DNA of 64,000 bases, from NCBI RefSeq assembly GCF_019175385.1, contig NC_083344.1:10754725-10818724 (forward strand), written 5' to 3'. Shown in pieces: positions 49,622 to 61,663 of this stretch (positions are counted from its first letter, which is position 1; each line of letters begins with the position of its first letter). The notes under the pieces were generated by a model that was not told the DNA's origin, made no database searches, and saw only the letters and a program-made list of their open reading frames with translations. A program made the position numbers and the translations under genes. This DNA is from Lycium barbarum. Taxonomy: Eukaryota > Streptophyta > Magnoliopsida > Solanales > Solanaceae.

Positions 49622-52600
49622 GTAGAGTCTTGTGGATCGGTAGGATGAGCTCCGTACTTATCTGCGAGAGGCTATAGGATATCTAGGAAACTTCACTTTC
49701 TTTCTTACCCTAGTGCGACTTTATTCAAAATGGTATCTAGTAGATTTAAATTGGTGTCAGACATGGTTGTCAAGATAAGGTTGCAATTGATGCGAGGGCG
49801 AATTTCATGTTCGATTGTGAAAGGTAAAAGGGTTCGTCTTGATAGAATGGTACCGATAGAGGTGGTCGTCTGAGTTATGGTGATTATGGAGTATTGAATC
49901 TTGTGAGAATAATTAGGCATGGTTTGGTAACGGTCGTACTTACAGGGTCGCATGATATCTCGGGGATGTGGTACTAAAAGTCATTCTTGATATAAGCTTG
50001 TTGATGCTAAAGGACTACTGTGTTATTAAGTGAATGCTATGGTCACATCGTTTGATCGGTGAATTTTACTAGGTTGTAGGCTTCTGAGGATCTAGTAATC
50101 GACTGACAGAAATGACTTCAATTATGGGCGAATGTGATGAGTTAATGACTTGAGGAGTTACTGGTTGTTTCATTGGGATTTGAGGAGAAATATGGATATT
50201 TTTTTGTGGTTCATTTTGCTTAGATGGATGATTAGTTTAGAGGATCGAGTGCATTTTAGCATTAGTTGGTTGATTGTTATAAAAGTGATTTGAAATGAAA
50301 TACGGGAACTGAAGGATTACAATGAGGCATCTTGTTATCAGGTTCATGAGATTAAGGTCCGTAAGACTTGAGGTGAGGTAATATGGGTACTTGAGTCGTC
50401 TTTGGATTGCGGGGCATTTTATCATGACATACAGAAAAAGGGTGACCGATGAGGTTGATTGGTGTATACGAGGTTAAGGGCAGAAAGAAAATTGTGAAAA
50501 TAAGAGTTAGTGATGTGAGAGCTTAGTTGCGATTGTACAGTGTAGAGTAGGCTTGAGAGTTTATGGATGAGTTGGTATGTTCGGTCATGTCATAGACTAA
50601 TAGAGGTCAGTGGTGGACTAAGGTTGTGAACCTTGTATTCGTTGTGTAAAATTGTCCAGATCCCGCTACTAGTGGTGTTATTACTCGGTCTATGTGGTGT
50701 TAGAAGAGGGATTGATGTGCGAGTGGTTAGAGGTGTTCAGATTCGATAATTGAGGTAAGAGATAATTCTTCGAGGACTAGTAATGTTAAGGATTTGATTA
50801 AAGGATTATTGGACATGGATACTTGATATGGTAGATCAATGATGGGTTAACTGAGTTGAGTTCGGGATACCATTCCAAAAATTAAGCAAGGCAATTCGGG
50901 CAAGGATGCTTCAGTGAGATACGTGAGGATATTAGTGAGACTGTGTGGGTGATACGCTGGATCTAGAGAGTGTTCAATTTAGAGTTGTAAGCCTTAAGAA
51001 AATTCTAATGTGCAGAGTGTGTGGTATGATCCTATCTCCCTGATTGATTCGGCTAGCTTGCAGAACTTATGATTATGCGATAGTCAATTGAGTGGATTCG
51101 AGGTTTGACTACGGTATCGATGATCGTGAATTGATTAGAAATTGGTAAATTGACAAGTGGATAAAAGGTATAGTTGATCTAGAGTCGGCAAGAATGAGGT
51201 ACATCTTGGGAATACTTGAGTCAATTTGATTGTGGAGTCATTGTCTTGCATACTCATATGAGATGTGATTGTTGTATGAGCTTAAGGAAGAAAGCCTATA
51301 GAAATGGAATATGTGATATGAGGACGATCCCATGGGGTTCATGATCGGCAACTAGTGATAAGCATATTTCAGTGAACCGACATGTTGAAGTTTATAAGAA
51401 GTGGCTTGGTGGTACACCATTGGATAAGTTTTGTAATATTCTACAGTGAATGGGTTAGCATGCTTTTAAGAGAATAGATTTGTGGAATCCTTATCATATG
51501 AAGACTAGAGTTATAATTTCGAGGTGAGACCCTACTCGTAGTAATATATTATGTTACAAGTATTATTGACTGGATAGCTTGGGTGCCTTTGGATATTAAG
51601 GACTTGGGAGTAATTACGTGAGGTTTAGACAATTAGTTGAAAGATTGGATACATTCAAAAAATATATGGGCATATCGAGGTGATATTATAAGAGGATCGA
51701 TGGTTATATAATTACTATATAAGGCTTCATGTTTTGGGTCGAAAAGTTTGGGGTTCTATCGGATTTGCATATCGGGTAAAGGTTGAAAAACATGAAGATT
51801 TAAATCGTAAGGTATAGCTCTTTGGTACTAAGTTGATAACTTGGAAAGGAATCAACTTGTGGAGTCGAAAGTGATAGACATGATTTGTTATATGTGAGGA
51901 AAAGATTAGAATTGACCGCCACAGAGGTGCGATAGGACTGTGATTGGTTTAGGGAATTCGGAGTCAGTTCAAATGATTATTGGTGATATTCGAGAGTTAT
52001 GCATTCATTCAAGGTCAGCATGGTTCGAGTTAAGCTTAATGGTCTATGGTTATATTTCCAGGAAGATATTTAAAGATTCGATGCGTTTCAGCTCAGATTT
52101 GAGGTATGATAGATTTACCGAGCTTTGTCAAGGTTTTCTAGTGGATTTGATGATATTTTCTGAGAGCAGTTACTTGGATAGAATAATGGTTTACAATGAG
52201 CTTAGTGCAGATTTAAAGAGGAACCGTTGTGCGAGAGGTCTTTATAGTGACCAATTGAGTTTCAACAGACTTTCCTCAGCGAGATATTCAGTGGTATGGC
52301 TCCTATATTGTGATTTGAAGTTTTAAAAAGACTTGGAACTAGTCAAGTTGGCAATCAGTAAGGTCAGTTTTGATGGAATTGCATAAAGAACTCATGTGAA
52401 TCAAGGATACATTTCTGGCAAGAGTAAGTCATGGTTTCGGGCTTGTAGTGTGTGCTCATGTATCTCTAAGAAATCACGGTGCGAGTAATGGCCTTAGAAG
52501 ATGTGGGAGAAAGAGTTAGCAGAATCAGAGTGTTTTATCGGTTTAGAATGGGCTATGGTTTGTGACCATGTTTCAAAAGATTGTGTTGGTTTAGGAAATT

Positions 52601-52913
52601 GTTTGTGGGGCCTATTGATCGCGTTCAGATTTGCGGTTTTATCAAATCAGAGAATTCGAGCAAAGCAATTCGTTCAAGGATCAGTTGTGAGGGAAATTCA
52701 AATGCAGAGATATGAGAATTGGAGCTTGAGCTATGTTTGGAGAGTAGGAGACTAGTAAAGTGAGCGATTAGGTTTTTCTGAATGTTACACTCAATAAGGG
52801 TGTCATGCGATGTGAGAAGGAGGGAAAGTGAGCCCGAGGTGTATTGGCCTATTTGAGACTATCCGTTGTATTGATCCTCTATTTTATGAGTTAGTTTTTC
52901 ACTAGGCCGGTCA

Positions 52914-52980
52914 GGTGCTCATCCGGTCTTCCATGTTTCTCTATTGCAGAAGTACCATTCTGATAGTTCCTGTATCATTA
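52914..52980 (+). pseudogene. Fossil of integrase C-terminus in element F
   Basis: Reads GAHPVFHVSLLQKYHSDSS, matching the [13 protein letters not shown] block that follows the GPY/F module in elements A and E. Flanking frames are broken. It is a short relic, useful only as evidence of ancestry. Confidence 0.75.
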
Positions 52981-53096
52981 ATTGGTACTCAGTTCTAAGG
53001 GATGAGAATCCTTCCTAGTAGGAGGATCTAGATATGTGTTTGAGATATCCCCAGTTTTTGCGGGCTCAGGTATCTTTCCCCGTTCTTTTCCTTGTC

Positions 53097-53110
53097 GCTC
53101 GAGGACGAGC
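53097..53110 (+). promoter_or_regulatory. Pre-LTR hairpin with AGGA loop, element F
   Basis: GCTCG-AGGA-CGAGC, five base pairs, 21 nt before the 3' LTR. The next pair outward is C/A, unlike the C-G of element B. Confidence 0.8.
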
Positions 53111-53131
53111 ACTTGTTTAATGGGTATCTGA

Positions 53132-55829
53132 TGTAATGACCTGTTTGGTCGTTATAGTTTTTTTGAAACTTTTGGCACTTCCCCAAGCTTGTTTAGCTCA
53201 CATTTGACCCGAGGGGACCATTGACACGCTTCCCGAGGTGTTTAAATTTGATGTGGGTGACTTTTTGGAAAAATTGGCTTAAAGCGAAAAAAAGTTGACT
53301 TTTTGATAAACGGACCTTTTTTGAGAATCCGTCAATTCTGAGAGGTCCGAATGGTCTTTTAGAACTTGTGCATATATTTGGTTCGATTCCCAATGCACTT
53401 GGGTGCATTGTGGTACTTGGTTTGGGAAATTGATATTGAGGTATCGAGGGTTGACTCGATCAACGAGGCCTCCATTAGGAATTTCGAGGCCACGAGTGCA
53501 TTGTAGTGTGTTTTTTATGTATGTCTGCATGTATGGTATGTAAGCAGATGGCCTCGGGTGATAGTCAGGATTACGAGTTGAGTTGTGAAAAACTTGGGAA
53601 TTTCTATGGCGGCAGCGGTACCTCTTTAGCGGTCACCCTGCCACTAAAGCGGCCTAAGAGATTTGGCAGGACCGCTGTATTGGTCATGGAACCGCCGAAA
53701 AGGTGCCGCTGAAGCAGTATGTAGGACGCGGAAGCGGGCAGTTAATTTCATTAAATAAATGTTAAAAGCCCTAAGTCCCTCATTCTTTATTATTTCAACT
53801 TTAGAGTTATTGGGAGCATTTCAACGTGATTCTTGGGGGGGAATTTCTTAGTGGTATGTCCTTCTATCTTTTTTGCTATTCCATGATTTCATTATCACCT
53901 TAGGATTCATTATAATGCTAGTTCATTAAGAGCTTAAGAATTGAAAGAGGGTCCATTTGGGTTTTTCATTCAAGGCTTTATAATCTTGATTTATTGGTTG
54001 GGGTAGCTCTAGTAAGCATGGAATTGATGATTAGAATATTTTATTGCATGAATTCTTTCAAATTAGTGGCTAATTTATGGAATTGGAAGTTAGGTTTTAT
54101 ACCCAAATTTGGAGGTTTTGCCTAGAATTCGAAATTAAGTGAATTGTTGATTGTTCTAGCTTGTTATTGATGGAAATTGATCACCTAGAGTGTTAATTTC
54201 ATGTTGAACCCTATAGATTCCTAATTTCACCTTTCTAGTTCATAAATCCAATTCCATAGGTTGGGGATTTGGGTCTTGAATAGAAGTAGGATTTGATTGA
54301 TGTTCTTGTTGATTCTAATTTCACGATTCGAATGTGCTTAGACTTGTTTTTATCCCGAGGCTCAAAGGAAAGAAAGATTAAGATGTGATTGTGGAGACCT
54401 TGTTGTTCGGCTTTCCAAGTAGGTTACGGTTACCCTATGGGGAGACTTCGATTAGCGAAGCATATATTTAGATGATATTATTGGAGAATGTATGTAAGTC
54501 TTCGGGTATGAAGTTGGGTTGGATATTGCCTTAGGTTGGGCCTTGTTATGTGATTTGGAGCTAGCCACCCTATTTGTTGTTGGCTCGATGCCACGTGGAG
54601 ATAGTAGATATTGGTGACTAGTGATATATCTTGATGATGATATTGTAGTACCTTAGTTGTTCTTGTTTTTGAGACGAGGATTGTGATTCTATTACGGCAT
54701 ATTATGTAGCCTTTTATTGATATTGTTGGTATGCCCGCATGTGTTGTTGTTGATATTGACTTGATTATTGATATTGAACTCATACATTGAACGCATTCTC
54801 ATCCATCATGATATATTGTTGATACATTGATGATATACAAGGAAACACTGATATGAGTTGGGCTCAGTTGGATGAGAGTGATGTGAGGACCGTTGTCCGA
54901 TGTTTATCCAGGAATCAAGGTATGGGTGCTGGTAGCGATTGTCGAGGTCTTTGCCGGAATCGTGAGGGTACATGGACTTCGTGGTCCCCCATTGGTTGTG
55001 CTGTCGTGATATGATGTTCAATCATCGGAGTACATGTGTACGGTGCATATGCATTGCATTCACACTTCATACATCATTGCATTGCATTGTATCATTTGGC
55101 TTTTTATGATATTCCTGTGATACCATTGTGATATACGCATTCGGTGTTGAAATACTAAGACTTGGCCCAGTTGGGCGTTATATGAGTGATATGTATTGCG
55201 ATAGATGAATTCGGATTGGATATATTGAGACTTGACACAGTTGGGTTTAGATGCTATAATATAGGTGATGACTTGTACTTGGTTACTGGCTCGTGATTGA
55301 CTTATACCTTATTGATTTCCCTGTTTATCTTACTTTATTGTCTTGGTATATGTTAGCTAATCTTAGTCGACCTATGATACCTACCAATACGCGTTGTTTG
55401 TACTGACCTGCACTTGTTGAATTCCTTTATGAATGCAAAGTATTAGGTGGGATCGATGTCTACCTTTCGTGGCTGAGAGTTCGAGACTGCTGATTCGAGT
55501 CTGTTGGGGTGAGTATGTGGAGGCTTCGCCACCCAAAGACTCCTCTTCTATTATGTCTTACTTTTTTATTCTGAGACATTATTGAGACTATTGATGTATT
55601 ATTATTACTTCCAGACTTATAGATTTTAGTTAGATGCTCCTGTATGACCAGACCAGATACTGGAGTAGTTTCTGATTTACTTCCGCATATATAATATATT
55701 CATATGACAGACTTCATTACTTTATCTTCTTCCACTATTTATACTGTATTTGTGAATGTTGGGTTAAGGGTTCGCCTACCGAGGTGGATGGGTAGGTACC
55801 GCGCGACTTTTTGAAATTGGGTCATGATA
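53132..55829 (+). repeat. 3' LTR of element F
   Basis: 2698 bp from TGTAATGACC to GGGTCATGATA (terminal CA changed to TA). It matches the solo LTR in order: GACCGCT/AGCGG motifs (about 53610-53720), degraded hairpin units (54650-54760), CAGTAC hairpin relic near 55385. Diverged enough from the other copies to be old. Confidence 0.87.
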
Positions 55830-56019
55830 GTTACAATTCATTGAATTCCATAGTCACACTTAGAACTCCTTCACACACTGGTATTTTCTAGAAATCGATG
55901 TGTGTGTCTGTGTGTAATAGGTAGCCTTTCTAGAAATATTTCTAATAAAGAAAGTTAAAATCAAAGCCTGATGAAGATTGTTACTCTGTTAGAGAGTGTC
56001 TTATGGTTATTCATTTATT
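55830..56019. other. Unassigned spacer
   Basis: About 190 bp between two F-family LTR sequences, with a short TG-rich run (55901-55915). No feature recognised. It may be old target DNA of element F. Confidence 0.5.
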
Positions 56020-57368
56020 TGTGAACCTTCGGGTATGAAGTTGGGTTGGATATTGCCTTAGGCTGGGCCCTGTTGTGTGTTTGGGGCTAGCCGCCCCGTT
56101 GTGTTGTGAGTTGATTGTTCTATTGGGTTGGCTTGATGCCATGAGTTGTTGATAGATATTGGGTTCTGTTTTATCATCTTGACTACGATGTTGTTAGCGT
56201 ACCCATTGTTGGTACTTGCGGTTCGGATATATTGTTGGCGTACCCACTGTTGGTACTTATGACTCGGATATATTGTTGGCGTACCCATTGTTGGTACTTG
56301 TGATATTGAGTATGATTATTGATGATGATACATGCATTGCACGCACTCTTATTTTTCATGATACACTGAGATACTGATGATATTTGATGAAACACTTTGA
56401 TGAGCTGGGCTCGGTTTTACTTAAGTGATGTGAGATTCTGATATTCGATGTTAGTTTCGGAATCGTTGATTGAGTGAGTGCATGGACTCCGTGGGTCCCC
56501 CAGGGTGGTGCCAGTGAGAACCCCCCGTGGGCAAAGATCCGGGGTCCCGTTTATCTGTTGAGCAAAGATCCGGGATGGGTGGCATTTAGACTTCATGAGT
56601 CACCTTGGGTTGTGCTACCAAGATGTCGATATTTTCGTCCGGAGTACATGTGTACATAGCATTTGCATGGCATCGCATTGCATTCATACATTATTGCAGT
56701 GCATTATGGCTTGATTTGGAGATGATTCGATGTAGTACTTGTGATGTTGGATTCGGATCTATGTATTGAGACTTGGCATACTTGGGATTAGATGTTCTAC
56801 TTAGGTGATGACGTATACTTGGTTTCTACTGTGTTGACTTATACTAGTTAGTTTATTTGCTTATCTGCTTTATTAGCTGGATTGTGTTGGCTATGCTTAG
56901 TCGGCCGATGGTGCCTACCAGTACTGTTGAATTGTACTGACCTGCACTTGCTGCATTCCTTTATGAATGCAGAGTATCAGGTTGGATCTGCTTCTGTTAC
57001 ACGTGACTGATAGTCACTTCTGCATTATCTTCGAGTTTCCAGGGTGAGCATGGCCGTTCACTGCCTTGAAGACTTCTCTATCATTATGTCTTATTCCTAT
57101 TCCGAGACATAGTGACTTTTATATATTATTATCCTAGACATGTATTTATTCCCTTAGATGTTCGTGTATTACTCATACTAGACCCTGGGGATGATTTTGT
57201 TGTTCCGCACTATCCTTATTATATATACCTATCGTGAGACTTAAGTATCTATACTTTTTCGCTTGATTGCTTTATTAATTATGTCTTTATGTGTTGTTGG
57301 GTTGAGGGTTCGCTTACCGAGGTGGGAAGGTAAGTGCTCGCACGGCTTAGGCAAAATAGGTCATGACA
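56020..57368 (+). repeat. LTR fragment H, F family, left-truncated
   Basis: Begins in mid-LTR (GTGAACCTTCGGGTATGAAG, equivalent to about 3202 in the solo LTR) and ends GGTCATGACA at 57368. Contains the GTACC/GGTAC array (56195-56305) and the CAGTAC hairpin (56919-56940). Only the 3' half is present. Confidence 0.87.
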
Positions 57369-57502
57369 GTTTTTGCGACTTGTAAAAAAAAATTCTTCAC
57401 CTACTTTTGTGTCGTTTATGAATATAATTATTACCATTCAAGAAAAGAACAAACATATGTGAAGTATCACATATGTAACGTTCAGAACACCTTTTTTGCT
57501 CA
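57369..57502 (+). repeat. Dispersed direct repeat, copy 1 (no telomere insert)
   Basis: Matches 63320-63484 over its length (TTCTTCACCTACTTTTGTGT, TATAATTATTACCATTCAAG, GTGAAGTATCACA). A partial third copy follows at about 57510-57535. Confidence 0.87.
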
Positions 57503-57536
57503 CTTCTATCAAAAACTCTGCACCTACTTTTGTGTC

Positions 57537-58258
57537 TATCAAATCACAAAATGCTAAGCTAAACAAAAACATTATTCCTTTTCTTTTCTAGCGGCTGGAG
57601 TTTTCAAAAGGATACTTGCACTTCACATAGATAGTGAAATTTATGAAGTTTAATGAGTCTCTATGTCTATGAAAGATGAGAATTAGGATAAACTAGCAGT
57701 GAATTTGTTGTTGTGAGCTGAATTCCATTAAAATGGAGCGACCAGGATTGAGGAATTGGGATATTTTTTATGAAGCAAGACGTGGAAATAAAAAAATAGA
57801 GACTATTAGTGATAATATTCGTTTCATGCAAAACATTTCAAGTTCAAAGAATGTCGATGAAGATTATTTCGAGTTTTTAAAGCCTCTCTATAACTACGAT
57901 ACAAATTCTCTGTCATACACAAATGAACATGGAAATGATGGCAACTATTATGAGGTTGAGATTGAGTATGAGGAGGAGGATGAAGCTAACCCGCAGTACA
58001 AGATGGTTTTGGCTAATGCTAAGCCAGATGGGAAGTCATATGTGCTTGAAGCTGAGACAGAGGATGGGTTACCTATGTTCATAAAGTATGAAAAAGAGTG
58101 TGACTGGAATGATGAGTTTGTATGTGCATGTTGGAAAAAACAGAAAGATATAGAGATGCAAAAGGATGAGAAAAACTTGCTTTCTACTCGTCGCAAAGTT
58201 GAGGTAAAAAAACGGAGATTTTCAACAGCCAGATCCATGGGAGATGTGGATGTGATAT
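57537..58258 (+). repeat. Left arm of a 0.72-kb inverted duplication
   Basis: Runs from TATCAAATCACAAA to GATGTGGATGTGATAT and is repeated inverted at 58972-59690 with roughly one change per 20-25 bases by eye. The spacer between arms is about 713 bp. Confidence 0.9.
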
Positions 58259-58317
58259 TTGAGCCTTCTGATCCGACTTCTCAGAGAAAAAAATGGGACT
58301 ATGAGGCAGAAGATTAG
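57733..58317 (+). CDS. Unrecognised 194-residue ORF in the inverted duplication
   Basis: Starts at ATG 57733 in a favourable context (AAAATGG) and stops TAG at 58315-58317. I do not recognise the family. Visible traits: hydrophilic throughout, no signal peptide or membrane segment, a strongly acidic stretch near residues 74-84 (VEIEYEEEDEA), the patches YVLEAETEDGLPMFIKYEKE and FVCACWKKQKDIEMQKDEKN, and a basic segment near 152-165 (RRKVEVKKRRF). The inverted copy keeps a closely similar protein sequence, with mostly conservative changes. No transposase motif. It could be an exon of a larger host gene or a captured fragment. The last 20 codons lie outside the duplicated arm. Confidence 0.5.
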   Translation: MERPGLRNWDIFYEARRGNKKIETISDNIRFMQNISSSKNVDEDYFEFLKPLYNYDTNSLSYTNEHGNDGNYYEVEIEYEEEDEANPQYKMVLANAKPDGKSYVLEAETEDGLPMFIKYEKECDWNDEFVCACWKKQKDIEMQKDEKNLLSTRRKVEVKKRRFSTARSMGDVDVIFEPSDPTSQRKKWDYEAED

Positions 58318-58921
58318 CATGGGAGACTTCTCGATAATATGATTTTCGCTGTTTACAGAGTTTTGGAGTATCTCTAGTATAACGTGTTGTTATGGTGAAT
58401 TAATAGCCACTCAAACATTAGTAAAAATTTGGATAATGGTTGTCACCTGTCATTGAACTTAAATTGCTTGGAGTAATTTCCATTGTATATTTTGAAACAC
58501 TATACATTTTACAGTCTCTGATTTCATCTTTGGATGTCTTGCTAGTTTCTGTAAATTATGCTGTCAAGGCAAATGAATAATATAAAATGATTTGAGATTT
58601 CACTTAGTACAAAGGATGACCATTCCAAAGGGATTTTTCATTAAAAGAATAGGTTGGTTGTAAGATTTCATGGAATTTTATTCATTTATACCACCCATAG
58701 GCCATAGCATAATTAAGTTGACTGTTGACTAGTTACTCCAAGGAAGGTGTAAATTTATTTCTAATATTGCTTCATTCTAAAAAGAAACAAATTAATCTGT
58801 CTATTCGATGTTGTAACAACCTTCCAAGTTTTAGGAGGTCAATTGCTAAGTGAAGTTTAGGGCAGTAGGCTTATTTGTGAACGGAATATGTTATTAAAAA
58901 AAAATTATGAACAGTAAGAAA
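58318..58921. other. Spacer between inverted arms
   Basis: AT-rich, no feature recognised. The inner edge at 58922-58966 repeats, inverted, the TCTGCACCTAC...TATCAAATCACAAA sequence that lies outside the left arm. Confidence 0.6.
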
Positions 58922-59496
58922 CTAAGAATCCTTTGTGATTTGATAGACAAACGTAGGTGCAGAAGTTTTCGATATCACATCCACATCTCCCATGGATCTA
59001 GCTGTTGAAAATATCTGTTTTTTTACCTCAAATTTGCGACGAGTAGGAAGCAAGTTTTTCTCATCCTTTTGCATCTCTATATCTTTCTGTTTTTTCCAAC
59101 ATGCACATACATACTCATCATTACAGTCACACTCTTTTTCATACTTTATGAACACAGGTAACCCTTCCTCTGTTTCAGCTTCAAGCACATATGACATCCC
59201 ATCTGGCTTAGCATTAGCCAAAACCATCTTGTACTGCGGGTTAGCTTCATCCTCCTCCTCATACTCAATCTCAACCTCATAATAGTTGCCATCATTTCCA
59301 TGTTCATTTGTGTATGACAGAGAATTTGTATCATAGTTATAGAAAGGCTTTAAAAACTCGAAATAATCTTCATCGACATTCTTTGAACTTGAAATGTTTT
59401 GCATGAAACGAATATTATCACTAATAGTCTCTGTTTTTTTATTTCCACGTCTTGCTTCATAAAAAAATCCCAATTCCTCAATCCTGGTCGCCCCAT
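58922..59496 (-). pseudogene. Inverted, frameshifted copy of the unrecognised ORF
   Basis: The matching ATG is at 59496 on the minus strand. One base is missing in a T run (about 59468-59475) compared with the plus copy, which breaks the frame after about ten codons; downstream the frame is open to 58922. Substitutions include W to C and F to Y in the cysteine patch. The last 15 residues differ because the arm ends at 58972. Confidence 0.8.
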
Positions 59497-59690
59497 TTTA
59501 ATGGAATTCAGCTCACAACAACAAATTCACTGCTAGTTTACCCTAATTCTCATCTTTCATAGACATAGAGACTCATTAACTTCATAAATTTCACCATCTA
59601 TGTGAAGTGCAGGTATCCTTTTGAAAACTCCAGCCGCTAAAAAGAAAAGGAATAATCTTTTTGTTTAGTTTAGCTTTTTGTGATTTGATA
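58972..59690 (-). repeat. Right arm of the inverted duplication
   Basis: Reverse complement of 57537-58258; see the left arm. Confidence 0.9.
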
Positions 59691-59741
59691 TGATTCGGAT
59701 AATTTAGAACGATTTACAGTAAAACCGCTAAGAAAATCAGT

Positions 59742-60928
59742 ATGGATGCAGTAAGTACCTCAGAAAACAAAGTTGTTGTTGCTGGACAGAATAATAATAT
59801 CTCTTCCTCGGCTTCTGCTCAAGGTGACATCAGCTGTATTCCAAAGAGATTGTGCATGGCTTGTTTTTTCTTTTGCTTTGCCTCTGATGGATTATCATTT
59901 GTTGTAGACAACAAATTGTTTGAGATGGACAACGAGAAACACTATGATTCTTCTCCTAAAGAGGTTATTGAAGCATAAATTAGAAACCAGGAGAATGGCT
60001 CCAGTTCTCCTAAAGCTAAACCCTCAATGTCTCAGCTCTGTTTGTCAAATCCACGGATATCCTCTCGCTGGCACAAGTTCTTCAAAATATGCAAAAGAAG
60101 TTCTATCCAAAGATTACCTTATTTTCCAACTTTAGTTGTGCCAAAGACATCCAGAAGGAAAAGCAGAAGCGTGAGGGAAAATGCACCGACATGTCTTGAT
60201 CCATTCAAATCATCCTGGAAGAACTTCACCCTATCTGACCTAAAAAATGCTACCAATAATTTTAGGAACGGTTTATAATCCGGCTTGATGTCTCTCTTTT
60301 TTGCATGCGGGCTAATACATTTCTACATCTACTACTCTTTCATGATTCTATTTCATTTTTAAGAAAGCTTTAGAGCATAAATGTGTATTCCAGACTTGAT
60401 CTCTTTCTTTGGCAGAAAACTTGATTGGCAAAGGAGGATATGCTAAAGTTTACAAGGGTTGCTTGCCCGATGGTCAGCTTGTTGTGGTAAGCGCCTTATT
60501 AAAGGTACTCCAAGTGAGCAGGACCAAAGCTTCCTATGTGAAATTGGTACTATAGCACATGTAGACCATCCTAATACTGCAAGGATGGTTAACTATAGAG
60601 TGGAAGGACGCACATATCTTGTTCTTCAGTTATCTTCTCAAGGAAGCTTAGGATCACTTAGTCATGTTTTGTCTCAAAGTTTCTCATTACAAGACAATTT
60701 TTTTTTATTGTATTTGATTAACCGTCCTTTTCTGCTCTAACACAAGGTACTTTACCGTTTTCTATTTTTTCAGGCTCAAGGGATAAGCTAGATTGGGCCG
60801 CCAGGTACAAAATAATTTTTGGAATAGCACATGGTCTACTTTATCTTCATGAGAATTGCCAAAGGTGGATTATACACAGTGATATCAAAGCTGATAATAT
60901 TCTACTTACGGAAGATTTTGTGCCTCAG
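59742..60928 (+). pseudogene. Receptor-like cytoplasmic kinase relic (RLCK-VI-like), truncated
   Basis: Three exon-like pieces. Exon 1 59742-60270 (in-frame TAA at 59976-59978) ends in SSWKNFTLSDLKNATNNF, the usual lead-in to plant receptor-like kinases. Exon 2 from 60416, joined in phase, starts ENLIGKGGYAKVYKG with an intact glycine loop and DGQLVVV, but a one-base loss near 60487 destroys the VAVK lysine frame; then DHPNTARMVNYRVEGRTYLVLQLS. Exon 3 60774-60928 reads KLDWAARYKIIFGIAHGLLYLHENCQ, with HSD where active kinases have HRD. No DFG exon or later part exists. Family assignment rests on the HPNTA and ENLIGKGGYA signatures. Non-functional. Confidence 0.85.
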
Positions 60929-61010
60929 GTACTATACTAGCTGGTATTACTAAATCTTCCATAATCTACAATTTTGGTAAAATAATCTGGTCTTCTCTAA
61001 GTGTATTATG

Positions 61011-61655
61011 ATGGTCTACATGTGCTATAGTACCAATTTCACATAGGAAGCTTTGTTCTAGTTTCCTCTGGTGTACCTTTATTGAAGCGCTTAACTACGA
61101 CAAGCTGACCATCAGGAAAACAATCATTGTAAGCATCGGCACACCTTCCTTTTCCAATCAAATTTTCTATCAAAGAAGGAGATTAACTATAGAATACACA
61201 TATATGGTCTAAAACTAACTAAAAAATGAAATGGACTCATGGGAGCATCATGAAAGAGTAGTAGATGTAAAATATATTAGCCTCAATGCAAAAAAGAGAG
61301 ACTTCAAAACAAATCACATACCTTTGCTAAAATTACTGGTACCATTCTTCAAGTCAAATAGGCTGAAGTTCTTCCAGGATGATTTGAAGGGATAGAAACA
61401 TGTTGCTACATTTTCCCTCATGCTTCTTAATTACTTTCCTTCTTGATATCCATGGAACAACTAAAGATGGAAACAAAGGTACTCTCTTGATGGAACGACC
61501 ATCCACATTTTGAAGAACTTATGCCAGTGAGAGGGAATCAGTGAATTCGACAAGCAAATTTGAGAATCCGAGGTTTAGCTTTAGGAGAATCAGAGTCAAT
61601 ACCCAGTTTCTTATGCACACTTCAATAACTTCTCTTCGTAGAATATATTCCCTGC
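61011..61655 (-). pseudogene. Second RLCK-VI-like relic, inverted relative to the first
   Basis: Reverse complement carries the same exon 1 end (SSWKNF, LKN, SNFSKG), a similar intron of about 150 bp, and the glycine loop exon (ENLIGKGRCADAYNDCFPDGQLVVVKRF). Here the catalytic lysine frame is intact but exon 1 is broken by several indels and the frame breaks again after NKGTPEE. The boundary at 61011-61054 is identical to 60526-60569 over about 44 bases, while the rest is more diverged. Spacer to the plus copy about 440 bp. Confidence 0.82.
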
Positions 61656-61663
61656 TTGTGCAT

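Larger units (their letters stand above)
49622..53131 (+). other. Internal region of element F, degenerate pol remnant
   Basis: 3510 bp. It starts GTAGAGTCTTGTGG, which in element B lies about 50 bp inside the internal region, so the primer binding site has been deleted. No gag, protease or polymerase can be read, but the end keeps an integrase-tail fossil (52914-52980) and the AGGA hairpin. This shows the long-LTR family derives from a Ty3/gypsy element with pol. ORFs up to 128 codons inside are unconvincing. Confidence 0.75.

Noticed and set aside
51940..52326. A 128-codon ORF in element F internal region
   Set aside because: No recognisable motif, composition like the surrounding degenerate sequence, and not found in element B.
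59742..60928. A functional protein kinase gene
   Set aside because: In-frame stop, frameshift at the catalytic lysine, HSD in place of HRD, and no DFG or later exons.
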